NCBI GenBank assembly: GCA_024364805.1
Contig: CM044499.1
Location: forward strand, 124,077,933-124,099,351
Direction: 5' to 3'
Source of the DNA: Euprymna scolopes
Taxonomy: Eukaryota > Mollusca > Cephalopoda > Sepiida > Sepiolidae
DNA: 21,419 nt
In this document: positions 9,416 to 21,419 of the stretch, in pieces
Layout: each line of letters opens with the position of its first letter
How positions within the stretch are numbered: position 1 is the stretch's first letter
Notes under the pieces: model-generated
Databases searched by the model: none
What the model was told of the DNA's origin: nothing
The model's input: the letters and a program-made list of their open reading frames with translations, nothing else
Translations under genes and position numbers: made by a program

Positions 9416-9832
9416 CGTTTCTAAATTTTTGAGATGAAGATTGGTTATCCATATTTAGTTTCATTAGACTACTGTTATCATCTGGAGTGTGATTTTCACA
9501 ATGTTTCGGTCGATGCAACCCCCAACATTCTTCAGGTGTATCTTGTCGAACTCGAAAATATTTCTCAGTGTAGGCAGCCAAAAAAATACAATTGCGAATT
9601 ACTTAAGATCTCCATCCAGTCATCATGGCGGATAGAACAAAAGCATGCTGCTCCTGTGAAATAAATAAAGAGTTCTATTCAAAATTCTGTCTAAATTCCA
9701 GAGTTCAACAGAAACATAGCCAAGTTCGACAAGATATACCTGAAGAAGGTCAGAAGTTATATCGATCAAAACATAAATAAGACACTCAAGATGAGAACAG
9801 TAGTCCGATGAATCCAAATAATACAAATACCT
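9416..9832 (+). mobile_element. FB4: inverted-arm copy of the FB family
   Basis: The left arm (9416-9562) begins cgtttctaaatttttgagat and runs through gattttcacaatgtttcggt to cttcaggtgtatcttgtcga, all in inverted orientation. A remnant of the tRNA-like head (ctcagtgtaggcagcc, about 9565-9580) follows. The right part (9600-9832) carries the body forward: catggcgg, aaagcatgctgctcctgtga, gttcgacaagatatacctga, gacactcaagatgagaacag and the end tccaaataatacaaat. The arms can pair over more than 100 bp. Open stretches on both strands here are by-products of the repeat. Confidence 0.8.
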
Positions 9833-10294
9833 TTGCCTTTATTAACAACTTTTCACTCGTCTCAAAACCTCCACAGACCTTTGTCATTGTCTCCCGACTT
9901 AGGCCTCTAAAAGTTCTGGCGATCCTGACCTTTAATTCATGTTGATTTCATATGTACAGTTCGAGTGTCAAAATCGATGCACCAAGTTTTATAAAGTTTC
10001 ACATTGGAATTTTTAAACTTAATATTTACTGAATAAAAATGTTAAATGTCAGAAATAACAGATCAATTGATAGAAGAAAAAAAAAATGCCTATCAAAAGA
10101 CAAGGACGCATTTCAAAAGTAAAACAATTTATTATAAGAGATTTTATTTAATTTTTAAAAAATTTATTTAGACTTTTTTATTTTATTTAGACTAGTTGCG
10201 TAAGGCTCTAATAACTTATAATCTTCTTCATATCCCCATCTCTCTTGAATGCTGTTGTCACAATCGACAACAATTTGCATAAAGGTAGACACGC
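9833..10294. other. Spacer between FB4 and FB5
   Basis: AT-rich. The left third (9880-9920) is somewhat GC-richer (cccgacttaggcctctaaaa) without a recognised match. Nothing supported. Confidence 0.4.
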
Positions 10295-10724
10295 TGTTTC
10301 AGAATTTCGAGATTAGGATTGGTAATTTTTATTATTTGGACTACTATTCTCATCATGATTGTTTTAAAAAGATAAATATACTCAGAATTTGTATTAGAAT
10401 TGTCCACATGAACTTGTGACAAAAAAGATAAAGATGTTAAGTATTAATCAGTAATATTATAAAGGTTGAGGATTCAATCCTCACTACAGACAATAAGTTA
10501 TTAGAATACAATTTGGAAATTTTTAACACTATCTGGTCATGGCTAACGAAATGCGAACAATATACCTTTGTGAATTAAAGAAAGGATTCAGTTTGAAATT
10601 TTCTATGGATTCTAGAGATTTAAAAGATCCATTTGAAGAAAGTTGGAGATTGTCAAAACATTGCAAAAATGAGATGAGAATAGTAGCCAAATAATCCAAA
10701 CAATACCTATCTCATTACCATTAA
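10295..10724 (+). mobile_element. FB5: FB family copy with a tRNA-like head
   Basis: The short left arm (10295-10370) begins tgtttcagaatttcgagatt and continues tattatttggactactattc, inverted relative to the right end. Next comes gaatttgtattagaattgtc, the same pre-head word as in FB3. A head follows with B-box ggattcaatcc at 10470-10480, then the body (ctggtcatggctaacgaaat, 'atccatttgaagaa', 'gatgagaatagtagcc') and the end aatccaaacaatac. The part order matches FB3 reversed, so this layout is a property of the family and not of one rearrangement. The A-box region looks deleted. Confidence 0.75.
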
Positions 10725-10809
10725 GATTTATTGATAAAAAAAGCTTAAGCACGGCAGACTAAATTTAGGCATAACAGACAAGCAGAAAAAAGTTCCCAAC
10801 AGACGCAAG

Positions 10810-10845
<36 letters not shown>
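10810..10845 (+). repeat. Poly-A run, 36 bp
   Basis: Long uninterrupted A tract. No clear retroposon body ends at it on the left, although FB5 ends about 85 bp away. Confidence 0.95.
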
Positions 10846-10846
<1 letters not shown>

Positions 10847-11229
10847 AATTAAAAAGCAAACCCATTCTTGGCAAGGATTTTTTTATTCAGAGTGTGAATA
10901 CGATTTGAATTATTTTACAAACAAGTTGACTTTAAAAAATCAAAACAAAAAAAAACGAAGAAACAAAAAAACCACATGGTTTTTAAGCAGACAGATGGAC
11001 ATTCCCAAGATTATTAACTTGTTATTGTTTCTATTTTTTAAAAAGCATGAAATTCTTTGGCAATTAAAATCATTTCTGCAATCTTATATTTTCAGTGACA
11101 TTTTTTTTTAGCTAGCTTATTTTCAAGCAATGACAAAATAAGGATAACAGAAACAACATTATTTCGTTTGAAAAGATTTATCTTAAAACACAAAGTTTAA
11201 AATTAGTTCTGATCGGGAACCTAGTTGAT
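10846..11229. other. AT-rich stretch, nothing recognised
   Basis: Low-complexity A/T-rich DNA. A lysine-rich frame at 10905-11111 is a product of composition. It leads into the LINE fragment at 11230. Confidence 0.4.
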
Positions 11230-11715
11230 GATGATTGAGTGATATTGGTTGTCATCTGCACTGTAGGCATTGTGGCCAGACGATAGCCATATATGGATTC
11301 CACACACTTTCATGTAGAAGGAGCGCCAGCAAATTTCAAAGGTACAGTCTTCTCAATGATATCATCCAACAGGCTCTAGACATTGCTGGGTGTCTATTTA
11401 ATGACAAGCCATTTAAATGGGATGCAACTTGTCGACATATGTATCCTCATCATTAACAGAATCACCAACAGAGAACAGCAAACAATCAAAATATGCCGGC
11501 CTTCAACAGATTTACATTTCAATTATTATGGATATAAGTGGAGCATTAGGCTCTGCTATGCTCAACTTCTTCAACAGTATGGAACTAATGTGACTTGACT
11601 TTATGAGTGCCTCCCCATTGCCTTGAGCCTTCTCTCAGCCTACAAAGCTACCAGGACATCTGATAAAACTTCTTGGTACTTGCGTATTGGTTTCAGGAAG
11701 GATCATTTTATTTAA
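11230..11715 (+). mobile_element. LINE-type fragment: C-terminal zinc motif region
   Basis: The frame 11235-11456 (73 codons) gives CHLHCRHCGQTIAIYGFHTL, then SCRRSASKFQRYSLLNDIIQ. This matches the 'CRCG..VD..GLHGLSC..SAGR..RH..LN..I..AL..AG' segment seen towards the end of LINE-type proteins in molluscs and other invertebrates. The zinc-binding pattern here is C-x2-C-x9-H-x3-C. The later 'KPFKWDATC' equals the usual '..LVWDATC' block, but the 'RPDG' segment normally lying between is absent, suggesting an internal deletion. A shifted frame continues to about 11598. The fragment ends where the TACTAGC element begins. LINE origin is inferred from memory of the family; the clade is uncertain. 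Confidence 0.6.
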
Positions 11716-11718
11716 TTA

Positions 11719-12446
11719 CTAGCGGGGTTACCTGGCGTTGCCCCGTTGTTTGGAGATGTGTGTGTGAGAGGGGGAGGGTAAAGTAAAGAATAATCGAAGA
11801 AATAACCCTGTTTAAATATCAAAAAAATAAAAACGATGTTAAACTTCTATAAAAGATCGGCAAAACAAAAACAAAAAAAAACAACGAACAAACGTAAAAC
11901 TTCTTTAAAAAAGAAATCGGAAAAACAGAAAGCATAAATCAGGAAAAAATGATGGACGTGTTCTGAAAAACGAAAACAAAAATAAAACACGGTGAAACGC
12001 GAAAAAAAACAAAACAAAATGGCATAAATAACCCTTTGCTTAAATCCAATGGTGCGTTTCACCTAATAGAAAACATAGAACGAAAAGGAACGTTAAAATG
12101 CCATTCCATTTTTTTAAGCAATTATGAATCCAAACTGGTGTTTTTTTGTACTCTCCCTTGGGAACGGATCCGCAATGGTGTAAGTGATAGCAGGGGTAGG
12201 AGGAATTTATTAGAGAGAAAAGATTTTACAACTTCCATTGATTTTAACTGATTTTGGCCGTGAACTCTCAGCAGAAAAAATATAGGAATCCACGATTATC
12301 GAGGAAGTGTAGAGGTAATAGGCCTATAACACACCTGAGATAATGTGCTGCAGTTTGTGCATATTACATTTGCATGAAATGTCTTGATTTTCAATCCTAT
12401 TAAGGTCAAAATCAGAGGGAAAAATGAGTTCATTTTATATATATAG
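11719..12446 (+). mobile_element. TACTAGC-type interspersed element (non-autonomous)
   Basis: The head is actagcggggttacctggcg, then ttgccccgttgtttggag, followed by a G-rich stretch and A-rich sequence. A body follows (ccttgggaacggatccgcaa, ttttggccgtgaactctcag) and the sequence ends about 'cattttatatatatag'. The right boundary is a guess based on the AT-rich end. Minus-strand and plus-strand open frames inside (11847-12062, 12036-12251) are low-complexity or unmatched. Confidence 0.5.
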
Positions 12447-12548
12447 GGACGTGTTTAAGCTAAATGACAAGCCCTATGACTTGTCTCATCTAAACTTCTG
12501 TAAATAAAATGTGAGTGTGCGTGTGTGTGTGTATATATATATATATAT
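12447..12548. repeat. (GT)n(AT)n microsatellite and flank
   Basis: 'gtgtgcgtgtgtgtgtgt' passes into an AT run ending at the start of the next element, which appears to have inserted at the AT end. Confidence 0.8.
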
Positions 12549-13304
12549 ACTAGCAAAAGTACCCACGGTTAATTGGGTTCAAAAACAGCCTACAGAAAAT
12601 GGACTCTGGTTTATGAAAGTATGATAGATTATGAAGAGGAAGGGTTGTAAAGAGATAGCTTCGAATTTGGGGGTATCAAAACCAAAGCAAAATATCATGA
12701 AAGTAAAAATAAAATAGATAAACCCCATAATTTATTATAACATACCTGTTCACACTGAAACACTTATCACAATATTCTGTGAATCTATATTAAAAAATCT
12801 TGTTAAACTTTGTGACATATTTCCATTCTATGGAGGTCAGGCGCGAACGAACACCCCATAATTTTATTATACCATATTTCTTCAAACTGAAACATAATTA
12901 TCAAAGTATACTTACGCAGATAGATATGAAAAGTTTTTATTAAAGTTTGTGCCTATTTCCATTCTATGGAGGCCAGGTGCAAACGCAGACCCCACAATTT
13001 TATTATACCATCCCTATTTAAGTTAAAACATACTTATCAAAGTATTATTATGTACATCTATATCAAAAACACTTGTAAACGTTTTTTTTTTTAATTTTTA
13101 AATTTTTTATTTCCATACTTTGTGGACCAGGCACGAATGCAGACCCCACAATTTTAATAAACCACCATTCTGCCAGATCAAACATACCCATTCCTGTGTC
13201 TCGATACATCTTCAATCATTATAAGTAATCAGTTTTTTAAAATAGTCAACCATATAGGAGCCTATTCGTGAGCAGACACACACATTCAGCTTTATATTAT
13301 AGAT
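12549..13304 (+). mobile_element. 755-bp TACTAGC element, copy A, with four internal units
   Basis: It starts actagcaaaagtacccacgg and ends tttatattatagat. After a head of about 170 bp there are four quasi-tandem units starting at 12722, 12853, 12989 and 13143 (131, 136, 154 and about 146 bp). Each opens with 'accccaYaatttt(t)ATTATA-ccat' or a close variant. The first three close with 'tccattctatggaggYcagg..cgaacg' or, in unit 3, 'ccatactttgtggaccagg'. Copy B at 15500-16254 is nearly identical along its whole length. No protein is encoded. The element was probably mobilised in trans; class unknown. Confidence 0.85.
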
Positions 13305-13404
13305 ATATATCTCCTGATGATCTCATTCAAATAGTTTTAAAAAAATATCTCAATAAAGTTATGTGGCCGGTTTCAGAGCATGTATATTGGTTATATATAT
13401 ATAT

Positions 13405-14158
13405 AAGGATGAGAAGCAAGTTCTTGCGGAATTTTTAATTTTGATTTTAAATGATGTATTTTCAAATACGTTGTCATAATACCTTTACTTTAAAGAGTGT
13501 TTATTGCTCCATCTAATCGTTTTAGAATAATCATGTCTTTTCAAAACATTGACTACAAGATGGATAAAAAGCAAATTCATATAATTTTCTTATTTCAATT
13601 CAAGGTTGTCAGAAAATCTGCTGAAATAGCTCACAATATCAACAAAGCATTGTGGTCTGCGACTGGTCTCATTCTTACAGCTTTTTTAATACAGGCAAAA
13701 ACATTACGGCAGAGAAGTAGCCAACAAATGGATGAAATGCATCAGAAACTTCGACAACAACACCCAGCATTAGTCAACAGAAAAGGTCCAATTCTCCTCC
13801 ATGACAATGCCCAATTGCATGTTGCTAAACCGACACTGCAGAAGTTGAGCAAGTTGGGCTACGCAACTGCCTCATCTGTCATACTCTCTAGACCTTTCAC
13901 CTAGCAACTACTTCTTTTTCAAACATCTCGACAACTTTCTACATGAGAAATGTTTAAAAAACTTAAGCCATATCAACAACTTGATTGCCTTCGGAATGCA
14001 AGATTTTTATGTTATGGGCATAAATACATTTGTTTTACATTGGCAAAACTGTGTTGATTCTGATGGTGTTTATTTCAATCGATAAATTTTTGTTTGAGCC
14101 GAGATATGTTCCTCTGAATTGAAAAATTAAAACCTACACAAACCTTCTTGTCAGCCTG
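13405..14158 (+). mobile_element. Mariner (Tc1/mariner) element with internal deletion
   Basis: Terminal inverted repeats can be matched: aggatgagaagcaagttctt from 13406, against the complement of ccttcttgtcagcct near the right end, with roughly two thirds of positions agreeing over about 27 bp. The left end abuts an AT run, as expected for TA-targeted insertion; the right TA is not preserved. Total length is about 754 bp, against about 1.3 kb for a full mariner, because the middle of the transposase gene is missing. Flanking sequences are AT-rich and unrelated. Confidence 0.8.
13533..14085 (+). pseudogene. Mariner transposase pseudogene (Hsmar1/SETMAR-like)
   Basis: The protein begins with MDKKQIHIIFLFQFKVVRKS at 13560, the start of the N-terminal DNA-binding domain of Hsmar1-like mariners. 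After NINKAL it jumps in frame to WSATGLI, losing about 145 residues including the rest of the DNA-binding domain and the first catalytic Asp ('TCDEKW' block). The catalytic core resumes with ALVNRKGPILLHDNAQLHVA; the second Asp codon is at 13803. A net loss of two bases follows near 'GYATA', after which another frame reads SYSLDLSPSNYFFFKHLDNF and ends VDSDGVYFNR at the stop at 14083. The third catalytic position (SPSNY, codon 13906-13908) is Asn instead of Asp. It cannot encode an active transposase. The family call is confident. Confidence 0.88.
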
Positions 14159-14432
14159 ATGACTGCTGGAACTAACAAAGTTAAGATTTTTTATGAATTT
14201 TATTTTTTTTTTTCAACATTATATTCTCATGCATTTTTTTCTTTCTAAACAAAGAATTTCTATTTCTCTGAGGAGTATATACACGAAAAGAGTTGGTATT
14301 GACGTAATAATAACCATTTGATTCAACATAACAGATCTGTAGAAAAAATGTGTCGAAATTTTAACCGTCTGGAGGAGCTGTTTTGCAGTAAAAATAAATA
14401 TGTGGATCTTGGAACATAGCTATACTGTTATT

Positions 14433-14435
<3 letters not shown>
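14159..14435. other. AT-rich flank, nothing recognised
   Basis: Contains T-runs and no frame of interest. Confidence 0.4.

Positions 14436-14469
<34 letters not shown>
14436..14469. repeat. (AT)n microsatellite
   Basis: About 17 AT units, followed by 'acacactt'. Confidence 0.95.
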
Positions 14470-14470
<1 letters not shown>

Positions 14471-15284
14471 CACACTTAACATTCATTAGTGATTTCAAGC
14501 CTCAGTAGAGTCTTCAAAGACTTGCTCGAAAGTGAGAAAATGCTTTATAAAATCAGCAGGGGATTATATAAAGAAAAGTTGTAATTCCGTCTGTGTCTAT
14601 GTCATCTGAGTAATAGTCAGAAACTGTGATAGACAAACAAACCTTACAGCATCAGATTCAGTGTGAGCTTGATGTGGTAAAAGAAAAAAAATACGGTAAT
14701 ATTCATTCCGTTGGAATTATCGGGAATGAAATAGGTACTTGGGGAATGTAAAAGTTTTTTTTTGTTTTGTTTATCATACTTGTAGTTGTTTTTTGTTTTT
14801 TTATACTTGTAATTGGCGGTCATAACATTTAGTACCTCAGCTGCATTCCCTCCTTTAGCACTCCAGAACCATTCACTATGGTCTGAGCTGACCTGACAGA
14901 TAAGCAAGTCATGAAATTAAACCACTTTTAGTTCTGATTAGTCTACGCATGCACAAACTAATAAAAATATGTCGGCAAGTTGAAATGAACATTTTGCATT
15001 TCAACTTTGTCGACTTCTGTACGAGTTATTCATCCATCCAAACAAAGATTTTATTCATTATAAACCATCCTTGGTGCATGATTACTATTTCCTGTTAATT
15101 TCAGTGTTGTGTGACCAGTAGTTTAAGAGTTTATTGGTTAAATATTTACACACAGATAAACACACATACATACATCTACCGTTTTATTTATATAGACTAA
15201 TTCAGCAAAATGAATTAGCAGTGAATTTCAGTTGGCAAACAAACTATATTATTTCTATAATTACAGAAATAAAGTGGTCGATTG
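14470..15284. other. No recognisable gene
   Basis: A patch at 14825-14915 is GC-richer (agctgcattccctcctttag) and gives a minus-strand frame with WFWSAKGGNAAEVL, but I recognise no family and it runs into low-complexity lysine/asparagine sequence. The rest is AT-rich without structure. Confidence 0.35.
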
Positions 15285-15475
15285 AATGCAACCCAAAGTG
15301 TCCCTTTTCATTAGCTACTACACCAATCAATCTGTTCTCAAGATTACTCCACTTATCCTTGATCCTCACCTTATAATGCTGAGTTTATAGCCAACGGGCA
15401 TAAAGTACTAAGAATTGAACGCTGATCTCCTGACCCATTAGCAAACACTCTTCCCATTATACGAAATGAATAGGT
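15285..15475 (-). mobile_element. tRNA-derived SINE, minus strand
   Basis: On the minus strand, tcgtataatggg (complement of about 15453-15464) fits an A box with one mismatch. After gaagagtgtttgctaatggg and tcaggagatcag, cgttcaattct (complement of 15411-15421) fits a B box with one mismatch. Spacing is right for a tRNA-like pol III promoter. The unrelated body continues ttagtactttatgcccgttg, then ataaactcagcattataagg, to about 15285. Octopus tRNA-derived SINE families (OK, OR1, OR2) are known; I cannot say which, if any, this is. A plus-strand frame at 15134-15376 overlaps it and is incidental. Confidence 0.65.
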
Positions 15476-15499
15476 TAAATAATCACAATTATAGATTAT

Positions 15500-16254
15500 A
15501 CTAGCAAAAGTACCCATCGTTGACTGGGTTCAAAAACAGCCTACAGAAAATGGACTCTGATTTATGAAAGTATGATAGGTTATGAAAAGGAAAAGTTGTA
15601 AATTTGGGTTGAATTTGGAGGTATCAAAACCAAAGCAAAATATCATGAAAATAAAAATAAAATAGATAAACCCCATAATTTATTATAACATACCTGTACA
15701 CACTGAAACACTTATCACAATATTCTGTGGATCTATATTAAAAAACCTTTTTAAACTTTGTGACATATTTCCATTCTATGGAGGTCAGGCGCAAACGAAT
15801 ACCCCATAATTTTATTATACCATATTTCTTCAAACTGAAACATAATTATCAAAGTATACTTACGCAGATAGATATGAAAAGTTTTTATTAAAGTTTGTGC
15901 CTATTTCCATTCTATGGAGGCCAGGCGTGAACGCAGACCCCACAATTTTATTATACCATCCCTATTTAAGTTAAAACATACTTATTAAAGTATTATTATG
16001 TACATCTATATCAAAAACACTTGTAAACGTTTTTTTTTTTTAATTTTTAAATTTTTTATTTCCATACTTTGTGGACCAGGCACGAATGCAGACCCCACAA
16101 TTTGAATGAACCACCATTCTGCCAGAATCAAACATAATCATTCCTGTGTCTCGGTACATCTTCTATCATTATATGTAATCAGTTTTTTTAAAATAGTCAA
16201 CCATATAGGAGCCTATTCGTGACCAGACACACACACAGTTTTATATTATAGATT
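15500..16254 (+). mobile_element. 755-bp TACTAGC element, copy B, with four internal units
   Basis: Starts actagcaaaagtacccatcg and ends ttatattatagat, matching copy A nearly base for base with scattered substitutions and a few one-base indels. Internal units start at 15670, 15801, 15937 and 16092, with lengths of 131, 136 and 155 bp for the first three. The copy is flanked by a perfect 12-bp direct repeat, attatagattat (15488-15499 and 16245-16256). This is either a target-site duplication or the element's own tail motif repeated at the junction. No protein is encoded. Confidence 0.87.
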
Positions 16255-16256
16255 AT

Positions 16257-20105
<3,849 letters not shown>

Positions 20106-20340
20106 ACGCTATCAAATATAAGATTCTCCATCGTAGACATCGTCATAATTAAATTTAAAAAGATTAGCTCCCAAATGTTTTTTTTTTTTTTTTATTATGC
20201 TCAAAAAATACACAACTTTATAGAACAAAATAAAATTAACTTATTTTTTGCCATTTACGCTACATATTTCTTTATTAAATTTCCATAATTTCTTTTTTGT
20301 ATCATAACAAATCATTAGAAAATGGACGCGATTACTTGAA
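20106..20340 (+). mobile_element. Decayed MITE copy (same family as 20491-20788)
   Basis: The interior matches the downstream MITE: gattagctcc, gaacaaaataaaattaactt, attttttgcca, acgctacatatttctttta-like sequence, then aacaaatcattagaaaatgg and acgcgatta. The terminal inverted repeats are mostly lost; only 'gctatcaaatat' on the left and 'acttgaaa' on the right remain. Confidence 0.7.
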
Positions 20341-20490
20341 AAATTAAGATTCTCCTTTGTTGCCGTCTACAACTACAATGACGATGATGACGTCTTCTTC
20401 ATCACCAACATATAAGATTCTCCTACGTTGTTGCATCAGCAACACACTGCGTGTACATTGGTTATGTTTCAAAATATATACATTTATATA
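20341..20490. other. Spacer between the two MITE copies
   Basis: Contains two 'taagattctcc' words (20346 and 20411) that also occur at 20119 inside the decayed copy, plus a GATGATGACG-type patch. No gene. Confidence 0.4.
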
Positions 20491-20788
20491 TTGAAGAGTT
20501 CAGCTTTCAAATATTTACGACTTTTATATTAAGATTTTTCATAAAAACATAAGAAAACAAAATATTCATCATACTTAAATTGAAAAGGTTAGCTCTGAAA
20601 GACTTGCATTTTTTTTTCTTAGTATGCCGAAAATAATATGGAAATTTATTGAACAAAATAAAAGGAACTTATTTTTTGCCAACAATCTATTCACGCTACA
20701 TATTTCTTTTAATAAAATTCCATTTTTTTTTTTATCGGAACAAATCATTAGAAAATAGACGCGATTATTTGAAAGCTAAACTCTTCAA
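20491..20788 (+). mobile_element. MITE, 298 bp, TA-flanked
   Basis: The left terminal repeat ttgaagagttcagctttcaa starts at 20491. The right end at 20788 is its complement (with one C/T difference over 22 bp). The bases outside are TA on both sides, the target-site duplication of Tc1/mariner-type transposons. The interior is AT-rich with no frame. The TIRs are unlike those of the mariner at 13405, so it was probably mobilised by another transposase. Confidence 0.85.
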
Positions 20789-20799
20789 TATTTAAATAT

Positions 20800-20980
20800 G
20801 AAATGTGTTGGTACTTCGCCATGGTACATTCATTTTGGCCACGCCAGTGCCTGCTTTTTTACTAGGCTGGCAGTGGCTCCCACTAACAACCATAGTTTAA
20901 TTATTTTTTGTTTTGTTTTTTACAGGTGAGGTGGAGGGCATACTTCCACTGTGCAAATCTGGTACACGGGTCCTGCTAGT
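20800..20980 (-). mobile_element. TACTAGC-type element, minus strand
   Basis: On the minus strand from 20980 the sequence reads actagcaggacccgtgtacc, then agatttgcacagtggaagta and tgccctccacctcacctgta, continuing through a GC-rich part (ggagccactgccagcctagt; caggcactggcgtggccaaa). The head has the 'actagc..gacccg' form of the other elements. The far end is uncertain. No protein. Confidence 0.5.
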
Positions 20981-21117
20981 ATACACACATACTGATGCTG
21001 ATAGTGTTTTAATTTAGCTGAGACACACAAGTTTGATTTTATGAATCCCGGGGAAATTTTATTAGCCCTCCCTCTCTACACACCAAAACAGCCTGATTAT
21101 TTCTTCCAGGTTTCAAG
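20981..21117 (+). promoter_or_regulatory. Possible 5' flank or splice acceptor of the candidate exon
   Basis: Immediately upstream of the ATG at 21118 is ttatttcttccaggtttcaa. This is either a polypyrimidine tract plus AG (3' splice site, exon starting at about 21111) or a pyrimidine-rich initiator of the kind used by translation and mitochondrial protein genes. There is no TATA box at a fitting distance. Weak support. Confidence 0.25.
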
Positions 21118-21198
21118 ATGGCGACTCACGTCATGCACTTCAGAGTACAGTCGTTTCTAAAGAACTACATTTTGTTACAGAGATTCCGAGAAGATACT
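21118..21198 (+). CDS. Candidate first coding exon of an unidentified host gene (partial)
   Basis: ATG in the context caagATGGCG, a good Kozak/YY1-like start, opens 27 codons beginning MATHVMHFRVQSFLKNYILL and continuing QRFREDT. It then meets a strong splice donor, ACT|gtaagtgtt, in phase 0. If unspliced, the frame stops at 21235 after 12 more codons. The peptide is rich in Arg/Lys and hydrophobic residues with no acidic residue until its end, which would suit a mitochondrial presequence or a short N-terminal helix. I do not recognise the protein. The remaining exons would lie beyond the window. It could also be chance, since the only evidence is start context, open frame and donor. Confidence 0.35.
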
Positions 21199-21419
21199 GT
21201 AAGTGTTGTTAACCGTAGCCTCACAAAGGGAGACTGAACTACCCAGCTAGAGATTAACCCCCCCCCCACCAAGATTAATTATAATGCCATAATTTTTTTT
21301 AAATGTTATTTTATTTTTATTATTTCATACATTTTAAGGTGAATACCATCAATATTTGAATAGTTTGGATCACGCAAACACCATGAATATGCATAAGCAT
21401 ACACACAAAAATTAAAAAA
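21199..21419 (+). other. Putative intron start and AT-rich flank
   Basis: Follows the donor at 21199. Contains a run of about ten C (near 21258) and AT-rich sequence to the end of the window. No further exon seen. Confidence 0.3.

Noticed and set aside
11847-12062. Hydrophobic Phe-rich minus-strand frame
   Set aside because: It comes from A-rich sequence inside a non-coding repeat element; not a membrane protein gene.
14644-14907. 87-codon minus-strand frame with WFWSAKGGNAAEVL
   Set aside because: The start looks protein-like, but it turns into low-complexity Lys/Asn/Tyr sequence, with no splice context or recognised domain.
12549-16256. Copies A and B as the two long terminal repeats of one retroelement
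   Set aside because: The 2.2 kb between them has no gag, protease, reverse transcriptase or integrase. It holds an unrelated mariner and a SINE, and the copies lack TG...CA ends, so they are two separate insertions.

Overview
The window looks like AT-rich, non-coding DNA from a coleoid cephalopod, most likely an octopus. The reasons are its composition, long AT tracts and homopolymers, tRNA-derived SINE heads, and interspersed repeats beginning TACTAGC that resemble repeats I associate with octopus genomes. This placement rests on remembered repeat style, not on a search. There is no bacterial or organellar gene structure and no clear multi-exon gene. Almost everything that can be read is mobile-element debris.

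Layout. At 1-3230 there is an inverted pair of repeat copies, the 3' end of a LINE reverse-transcriptase frame (about 1995-2345), a pair of short direct repeats and a diverged interspersed element. At 3233-10724 there are five copies of one unusual family, called FB1-FB5 here. The fuller copies have inverted ends, a tRNA-like (pol III type) head next to the short arm, and a shared body. Between them lie a 61-bp tandem duplication around AAGATGGCGG motifs, a hairpin repeat, a TACTAGC element (7873-8250) and a CT/AT microsatellite. At 11230-16256 there are a second LINE fragment with a CxxC...HxxxC zinc motif, another TACTAGC element, two highly similar ~755-bp repeats about 2.95 kb apart, and between those two an internally deleted mariner element and a tRNA-derived SINE. 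At 16257-20100 the sequence is mostly featureless and includes a 116-bp AT tract. At 20106-20788 one intact-looking TA-flanked MITE sits beside a decayed copy of itself. The right end holds a minus-strand TACTAGC element and then one candidate host coding start: a 27-codon ATG exon with a strong splice donor.

No set of genes works together here. The only possible host gene content is the candidate exon at 21118-21198 and, much more weakly, the motif cluster at 5100-5221. The most unusual structure is the FB family, which combines SINE-like and foldback/MITE-like traits. The next most interesting are the paired 755-bp repeats, each built of four internal units, and the mariner copy whose third catalytic position reads Asn, as in primate SETMAR.
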